Origin: Spirosoma pollinicola
Lineage (GTDB): Bacteria > Bacteroidota > Bacteroidia > Cytophagales > Spirosomataceae
Reading direction: 5' to 3'
Assembly (NCBI RefSeq): GCF_002831565.1
Contig: NZ_CP025096.1
Coordinates: 6,253,014 to 6,317,013 of the forward strand
DNA: 64,000 bases
The notes under the pieces were generated by a model that saw nothing but the letters and a program-made list of their open reading frames with translations, was not told the DNA's origin and ran no database searches. The position numbers and the translations under genes are program-made. Of this stretch, positions 59,107-64,000 are shown piece after piece (position 1 is the first letter of the stretch; each line of letters opens with the position of its first letter).

Positions 59107-60066
59107 CTATCGCTTCAGCATTTTGATCAGGAAATCAGGCACGAATCGGCCTAACCGCCGAACGGATAATGGAATTGTAAACCGTTTGGCATATCCCTCA
59201 TTATCATAGGCAAGGCTTTGGTTGAAATAGGTATTAGGCACTGGTTGACCCGTTTCGATATTGGTAATTTTACGGACGTAGAGTTTATCAATGGCTGAGT
59301 CAGAACGCAAAGGGGTGTAATAGACGCAGTTTTCGAAGAAATAGTGAGTCACCTGACTATGACGCGATGAACCGGGCGTTACTATTTTTTCGCCCCCATG
59401 CAACAGGTTTGCCGACCAGATAATCGCTTTACCTTTAGGCATATTCAGCGTCTCTTTCGTCAGGCCATGTGCTTCAATAATTTCACTGAGCCGTTCTTCG
59501 TATTGTTTGTAGGTGCCGCCATAGATCTCTTCCACCGTTTGGGCTTCTGATCCTTTCAATCCCATGTCAATCAGATCATAGAACGGTAACTTATGACTGC
59601 CGGGATAGTAGTGGAGCGGGCCATTGTCATCGCGCACATCCTCAAGCGCAACCCATACCCCACACATGAATCGTTGTGGAATAGAATTGAAATGGATAGA
59701 GTCGGAGTGGGTGCGCTGCTGCGTTCCAACCGGGAAATTGAGCGTTTGAAAGGGGATTGGTTCACGCCGATAAAGCAGGCGCAGCATCTCCATTATTCTG
59801 GGCGCCGTGGCGATCTCACGCACTGCCGGAACGGTCTGCCAGGCGTCTTGTTTACGAAGTTCATCACCATATAGCGGTTGAACGCCTGCCAGAGCAGCAT
59901 CAAGGGTCGACTCGTCAATCTCCGGGTCGAAAATCAGGTAACCATTCTCGGCATATTGCCGCATCTGTTCGGCCAGTACCGGATCAAGGTTTGCCTGTTG
60001 AAGTTCCTTCTTGAAAAACGGTGATTCGACCCAGGGAAGATTAATTGACTGAACAGCAGTGGACAT
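59107..60066 (-). CDS. Phytanoyl-CoA dioxygenase (PhyH) family protein
   Basis: 319 residues from the ATG at 60066; the TTG at 60096 only adds 10 residues. Fe(II)/2-oxoglutarate oxygenase: HSD in QRTHSDSIHFNS (about 122-126), the GPLHYYPGSHKLP segment (about 154-166) and the distal His in SRHSQVTHYFFENCVYY (about 234). It hydroxylates a small molecule, lipid or sugar; family members act in natural-product and osmolyte pathways as well as fatty-acid breakdown. It is on the minus strand between nuoK and nuoL, breaking the complex I gene run. Confidence 0.88.
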   Translation of the reverse strand: MSTAVQSINLPWVESPFFKKELQQANLDPVLAEQMRQYAENGYLIFDPEIDESTLDAALAGVQPLYGDELRKQDAWQTVPAVREIATAPRIMEMLRLLYRREPIPFQTLNFPVGTQQRTHSDSIHFNSIPQRFMCGVWVALEDVRDDNGPLHYYPGSHKLPFYDLIDMGLKGSEAQTVEEIYGGTYKQYEERLSEIIEAHGLTKETLNMPKGKAIIWSANLLHGGEKIVTPGSSRHSQVTHYFFENCVYYTPLRSDSAIDKLYVRKITNIETGQPVPNTYFNQSLAYDNEGYAKRFTIPLSVRRLGRFVPDFLIKMLKR

Positions 60067-60188
60067 AGCTATAGGAATTAGGAGTGAATTAAACAAATCT
60101 ACTAAAAAGCACGTAGGAATGACTATTGGCTCATTTGCTTAGCCAACGGATAATCGGGATATTTGCGACCAATTCTGACTGACGACGA

Positions 60189-62096
60189 ATGCTCGCCGAT
60201 GCCCCCCAATTGCTTACTGTACTGATGGCTTCTGTGCTGGGGCTCCCTTTTGCCGGGTTCCTGATACTGACAGGGGCTACTCGCCGAACAGCCGGTTCTA
60301 TAGCCATTTTACTAACTGGTGTAGGTTTAGCCTTATCGGTATTTCTGGCTATAGCCTTTCCCGAACAGCCGATAGTGGTGCAGGCCGTCTGGGCAACGCT
60401 GTCGGGCGCATCGTTTGGTTTTAGTTTACGACTCGATGCCCTTGCCGCGTTGATGCTCGTGCTGGTGCATTTTGTGGCGCTGCTCGTGCAGATATATTCT
60501 CTTTCTTACCTGCACGACGAGGCTAAACTGCGTCGTTATTTTTCCTATCTGCAACTATTTGTCGGGGCTATGCTTGGCATTGTTCTGGCCGGTAATCTGC
60601 TGGTAATGTATGCCTTTTGGGAGTTAGTGGGTTTGGCATCCTACCTGCTTATTGGTTTTTATGCCGAACGCCCTGCTTCATCCAGAGCGGCTCAAAAAGC
60701 GTTTCTGATGAACCGGGTTGGCGATATTGGCTTTCTCATCGGTATTTTTCTAACCTATTATCATTACGATACGCTTGACTTCGAGGCCCTTGCGGTTATT
60801 GGTGGTCAGGCAGTATTGCCAACGGCATTGGGTTTATGCCTGTTTATGGGCTGCGTTGGCAAATCGGCGCAGTTCCCCCTGTTAAGCTGGCTCCCTGATG
60901 CAATGGAAGGGCCTACGCCCGTTTCGGCGTTGCTTCATGCCGCAACAATGGTGGCTGCCGGTATTTTTCTGCTGGCTCGAATTCATCCGCTTCTCTCGCC
61001 CGACGCCTTGGTGGTGGTTACGGTGATTGGCACCATCACGACTGTGTGGGGTGGTTATTCGGCACTTTTTCAAACCGATATTAAAAAAGTGCTTGCCTTT
61101 TCAACCGTTTCACAACTTGGCTTGATGGTGGCGGCTATGGGGACGGATAATGTGAGCGGGGCAATGTTTCATTTACTGACCCACGCCTTTTTTAAAGCTG
61201 GTTTATTTTTGAGTGCAGGCGCGGTTATCCATGCCGTTCATACCCAGAATATGCATCAGATGGGAGGCTTGCGAAAAGTGTTGCCAACAACGTTTGTTGC
61301 CTATATGATCTGTGCGGCTGCCTTATCGGGATTGCCATTCTTTTCCGGGTTCTTATCGAAAGAAGCTATTCTGGGCGGTGCTTTCAGTTGGGCGGGGGCG
61401 CAAAACAGTGGTCTGGCTTATTCTATTCCTGTGTTACTTTTGTTGTCATCTGGCCTGACAGCTTTATATATGGCCCGGCAATGTCGGCTGATTTTCTTTG
61501 GCAACTACCGTAACGAAGAGGTGCCGGTAAGACAAGCGCATGAACCCGATTGGCTCATGCGCGGGCCGGTAATGCTGCTGGCCGGGTTGTCGGTTTGGGT
61601 TTGGTTCTCCGTCAATCCGCTTTCGGGGCATGGCGGTTGGTTCTTTCGGCTGTTACCCGCATTTGAAGAAGCTGGTTTCTGGTGGCTGGCTCCGGTATCA
61701 ACTGGACTTGTTTTACTGGGCGGCTGGCTGGGCTTTCAAATGCGGGAGCCAAGAGCTATTCACAGCTATGTCCGACTTTCGATTGACTACGGATTTTTAG
61801 ATTTATTTTACAAAAGGTTAGTGATTAAACCAACACTGCGACTGGCTGCGTTACTAAACCGAACCGACCATCGTGTGGTCGATGGAATCGTTAACGGCGC
61901 GGGCATAGGTACAGTTGTCGTAGCGCACATTACGAGTGGGTTTGACCGGCTGGGTGTCGATGGAGTCGTGAATGGGGCCGCTTGGCTGGCTGGGCAGTTG
62001 GGTCAGCTAACACGCTCTATCCAAAACGGCCGGGTGCAGTCGTACATCACGGCGGCTGTGGTTGGTTTGTTGATACTACTTTGGTGGTTGCTTTAA
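60189..62096 (+). CDS. nuoL: NADH-quinone oxidoreductase subunit L
   Basis: 635 residues, normal for NuoL, with about 14-16 membrane helices. Conserved parts: LVMYAFWELVGLASYLLIGFY (about 138-158, key Glu), GKSAQFPLLSWLPDAMEGPTPVSALLHAATMVAAGIFLLAR (about 225-265, with Lys and the coupling His/Asp residues), and FQTDIKKVLAFSTVSQLGLM (about 295-315). A lateral helix and the final membrane helix (about 610-635) are present. It is one of three antiporter-like proton-pumping subunits. A 10-nt inverted repeat pair lies in the 80 nt before nuoM. Confidence 0.96.
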   Translation: MLADAPQLLTVLMASVLGLPFAGFLILTGATRRTAGSIAILLTGVGLALSVFLAIAFPEQPIVVQAVWATLSGASFGFSLRLDALAALMLVLVHFVALLVQIYSLSYLHDEAKLRRYFSYLQLFVGAMLGIVLAGNLLVMYAFWELVGLASYLLIGFYAERPASSRAAQKAFLMNRVGDIGFLIGIFLTYYHYDTLDFEALAVIGGQAVLPTALGLCLFMGCVGKSAQFPLLSWLPDAMEGPTPVSALLHAATMVAAGIFLLARIHPLLSPDALVVVTVIGTITTVWGGYSALFQTDIKKVLAFSTVSQLGLMVAAMGTDNVSGAMFHLLTHAFFKAGLFLSAGAVIHAVHTQNMHQMGGLRKVLPTTFVAYMICAAALSGLPFFSGFLSKEAILGGAFSWAGAQNSGLAYSIPVLLLLSSGLTALYMARQCRLIFFGNYRNEEVPVRQAHEPDWLMRGPVMLLAGLSVWVWFSVNPLSGHGGWFFRLLPAFEEAGFWWLAPVSTGLVLLGGWLGFQMREPRAIHSYVRLSIDYGFLDLFYKRLVIKPTLRLAALLNRTDHRVVDGIVNGAGIGTVVVAHITSGFDRLGVDGVVNGAAWLAGQLGQLTRSIQNGRVQSYITAAVVGLLILLWWLL

Positions 62097-62101
62097 CATC
62101 T

Positions 62102-62168
62102 TCGACAGCATGATGCTGTTGTAACTATAGACCGACAGCAAGCCGGGTGGCCGGTGCCATGCTGTCGA
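62102..62168. repeat. Short inverted repeat between nuoL and nuoM
   Basis: TCGACAGCAT (62102-62111) and ATGCTGTCGA (62159-62168) are perfect 10-nt complements; GACAGCATGATGCTGT near 62104 is itself a near-palindrome. The second arm includes an in-frame ATG of nuoM (62159). Confidence 0.5.
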
Positions 62169-62176
62169 GAACAAAT

Positions 62177-63856
62177 ATGATTCTTTCGTTACTCATTTTT
62201 ATTCCTCTGGTCGGCTCGCTTGTTGTGGCGTTGTTGCCGGAGAGTCTTAGTCCACAGTTTCGGCGTATCGCCCTGGCTGTAACGCTTGCCGAAGTGGTGC
62301 TGGCGGGTATGGCTTATGCTGGATTTGATAAAACCATTGGGGGGTATCAATTGCTCGAACAAGCGAACTGGATCACCCTGCCCCTTGGTAAACTGGGTAT
62401 TGCGTCCATTGATTACCTGCTGGGTGTCGATGGCATCAGCCTGCCGTTAGTTGTCTTGTCGGCGGTAGTGATGCTGGTAGGTGTCGTCTCCTCATGGTCG
62501 ATGACACATCGGCAGAAGGGCTATTACTCGCTCTACCTGTTGCTAACGGGCACAATTATGGGGTGTTTCCTCGCCCTTGACTTCTTCCTGTTTTTCCTGT
62601 TCTTTGAGTTTATGCTCCTGCCGATGTATTTCCTGATCGGTTTGTGGGGTGGGCCACGGCGGGAATATGCATCCATTAAGTTCTTTCTGTATACGCTCCT
62701 TGGCTCATTGTTGATTTTACTGGTAATGATTGGCCTGTATTTGTCTGTCATGGACCCCGTTAGTACAGCGGTGGCCGCTGGAATCGTGGCCGACCCTTCA
62801 GCCGTGACCGATGAGATTGTCCGAACATTACAGGCGTATCTGCAAAGTGGTCAATTAAACTCGGCGCAGGTTGTTCATACCTTCGATATGCGTTACCTCG
62901 CCGATGGCGGTAACTACCTGCCCAATACGTTCCTGAATCCGGCTGCTGAGCCAATCATTCTGGGCCTCCCGGCGCGGATGCTGGCGTTTTGGGCCATCTT
63001 TATCGGGTTTGCTATCAAACTGCCCATCGTGCCGCTGCACACCTGGCTACCCGATGCACACGTCGAAGCACCTACGCCGGTATCGGTTGTGTTGGCGGGT
63101 GTATTGCTAAAAATAGGGGGCTACGGGTTTCTGCGAATTGCCTGTAATTTCTTCCCCGATGGCGCTGCGGAATATGCCTCAACCCTGGCCGGGCTGGGTG
63201 TATTATCCATCGTATATGGCGGTCTGAATGCGTTGGCGCAGACCGACCTCAAAAAGATGATCGCTTACTCGTCGGTGTCGCACATGGGGTTTGTATTGCT
63301 GGGCGTGGCGTCGTTAACCGCTGAAGGCATCAATGGAGCGGTCTATCAAATGGTGAGTCATGGCGTGCTGTCGGCTATGCTCTTCCTGATCGTGGGCGTC
63401 GTGTATGACCGTACCCACGATCGGCGAATTGACTCCTATCGCGGCCTGATGCAGGCAATGCCAACGTATACAACCCTAACCGCCATTGCCTTCTTTGGCT
63501 CATTGGGTTTACCGGGTTTCTCAGGATTTGTTGGGGAGTTATTTACGCTGATGGGTAGCTTCCAGTCCGAATGGATACCTGGCTGGCTCACGGCTGTTGC
63601 TACAACGGGCATTTTATTAGCGGCTGCTTATTTTCTCTGGACGCTCCAGCGCATGTTTTTTGGTTCGCTGTGGGTGCGTCCTTTTGATACGAAAGCGGGT
63701 CTGGCCAGCTCCCTCACCGATTTGACCGCTCGCGAAAAACTCATGCTCATTCCGCTGGGAGCCCTGGCGCTGGCTTTGGGTTTATTTCCCAACCTTGTTT
63801 TTGACCTTACGAATGCAACGGTAACGCAGTGGCTGGTGAAGTTTTCGGTAGAGTAA
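62177..63856 (+). CDS. nuoM: NADH-quinone oxidoreductase subunit M
   Basis: 559 residues from the ATG at 62177 (MILSLLIFIPLVGSLVV); ATG at 62159 and GTG at 62147 are alternatives. About 14 membrane helices. Conserved segments: FFLFFLFFEFMLLPMYFLIGLWGG (about 138-161, essential Glu), KLPIVPLHTWLPDAHVEAPTPVSVVLAGVLLKIGGYGFLR (about 278-317) and QTDLKKMIAYSSVSHMGFVLLG (about 356-377). A loop of about 60 residues at 190-260 is larger than in E. coli NuoM. The usual next gene, nuoN, is absent; gldG follows on the opposite strand. Confidence 0.95.
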   Translation: MILSLLIFIPLVGSLVVALLPESLSPQFRRIALAVTLAEVVLAGMAYAGFDKTIGGYQLLEQANWITLPLGKLGIASIDYLLGVDGISLPLVVLSAVVMLVGVVSSWSMTHRQKGYYSLYLLLTGTIMGCFLALDFFLFFLFFEFMLLPMYFLIGLWGGPRREYASIKFFLYTLLGSLLILLVMIGLYLSVMDPVSTAVAAGIVADPSAVTDEIVRTLQAYLQSGQLNSAQVVHTFDMRYLADGGNYLPNTFLNPAAEPIILGLPARMLAFWAIFIGFAIKLPIVPLHTWLPDAHVEAPTPVSVVLAGVLLKIGGYGFLRIACNFFPDGAAEYASTLAGLGVLSIVYGGLNALAQTDLKKMIAYSSVSHMGFVLLGVASLTAEGINGAVYQMVSHGVLSAMLFLIVGVVYDRTHDRRIDSYRGLMQAMPTYTTLTAIAFFGSLGLPGFSGFVGELFTLMGSFQSEWIPGWLTAVATTGILLAAAYFLWTLQRMFFGSLWVRPFDTKAGLASSLTDLTAREKLMLIPLGALALALGLFPNLVFDLTNATVTQWLVKFSVE

Positions 63857-63860
63857 GTAA

Positions 63861-64000
63861 CTACTTTCCGTATCTCCGGCGCCGAACTACCTGCCACACA
63901 AAGCCCACTATGCCCACCAATGCCAGCGGGCCAAGCAGATTAAGTAGTTGCCAGCCAGTGCGGTTTGCATCAACCTTAATTTTGTCTAACGGGCGGAGCG
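63861..64000 (-). CDS. gldG: C-terminus of GldG-like gliding motility ABC transporter protein (partial)
   Basis: Forty-six codons before the TAG at 63861-63863, open to the window edge. They read LRPLDKIKVDANRTGWQLLN, then a hydrophobic helix and a basic RRRRYGK end. The RPLDK..V....T.WQ.LN pattern followed by a membrane helix and a basic tail is the usual GldG C-terminus. GldG is the auxiliary component of the GldAFG transporter of gliding Bacteroidota. Only the end is seen, so the symbol is tentative. Its stop lies 4 nt after the nuoM stop, convergent, without a terminator hairpin between. Confidence 0.6.
   Translation of the reverse strand, partial: LRPLDKIKVDANRTGWQLLNLLGPLALVGIVGFVWQVVRRRRYGK

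Noticed and set aside
1..64000. Insertion sequences, prophage genes, tRNA or rRNA genes
   Set aside because: No transposase, integrase or phage structural motif was recognised, and I saw no tRNA-like cloverleaf or rRNA signature; short RNAs could still be missed by eye.

Overview
The window looks like chromosome of a member of the Bacteroidota, order Cytophagales, probably close to Spirosoma. This is an inference from gene content: type IX secretion C-terminal domains of both sorts (type A and type B), the C-terminal end of a GldG-like gliding protein, a SecA of about 1,130 residues, a fused E1 alpha/beta ketoacid dehydrogenase, DUF1573 and DUF922 proteins, and promoter-like TAnnTTTG boxes in place of a classical sigma-70 -10 box. 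I see no rRNA, tRNA, CRISPR array, transposase or phage module.

Layout. 0-2.9 kb: an inner-membrane cluster on the minus strand (DUF4129-like start, polytopic protein, SpoIIM family) divergent from an RDD protein. 3-9.7 kb: M20D amidohydrolase, YdeI-like protein, a Tat-exported gluconate-dehydrogenase-subunit-3-like protein with its GMC oxidoreductase, a Thr/Gly-rich secreted protein, and a tandem ABC ATPase. 9.9-14.6 kb: a type-B T9SS cargo protein followed by a TPR/PD40/OmpA protein of the PorE kind. 14.7-25.2 kb: ispE, a COX III-like protein, M1 peptidase, a KAS III-like synthase, a glycosyltransferase, a DUF922 zincin and secA.

25.3-49.3 kb: a near-complete Wzx/Wzy-type surface polysaccharide locus. 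It has a large SLBB outer-membrane export protein, a Wzz-like chain-length protein, Gmd-like dehydratase, Wzx, Wzy, about seven glycosyltransferases, FkbM-type proteins, a beta-helix protein, a WcaJ-like initiating transferase and two Wzi paralogues. The stretch from about 29.9 to 42.2 kb is visibly AT-rich compared with its flanks. That fits an exchangeable serotype-type core inside conserved assembly genes. A 17-residue-repeat surface protein paired with a small T9SS type-A protein sits just after that core.

49.4-64 kb: a class C-like serine hydrolase lipoprotein, an alpha/beta esterase, a prohibitin-family protein, DUF1573, the fused E1 enzyme, then a split complex I cluster. The cluster is nuoI with a long repetitive tail, nuoJ, nuoK, two Fe(II)/2-oxoglutarate-type oxygenases, nuoL and nuoM, then the tail of gldG on the other strand.

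The most striking non-coding signal is a set of long, mostly unrelated inverted repeats in gene junctions of the GC-richer backbone (2.9, 5.7, 14.6, 18.3, 25.2, 51.7 and 56.2 kb). One is a perfect 52-base-arm palindrome between convergent genes, and one is a multi-stem structure that ends directly at the ispE start codon. None is seen between genes of the AT-rich core, but one perfect 19-base-arm hairpin lies inside an FkbM coding sequence there.
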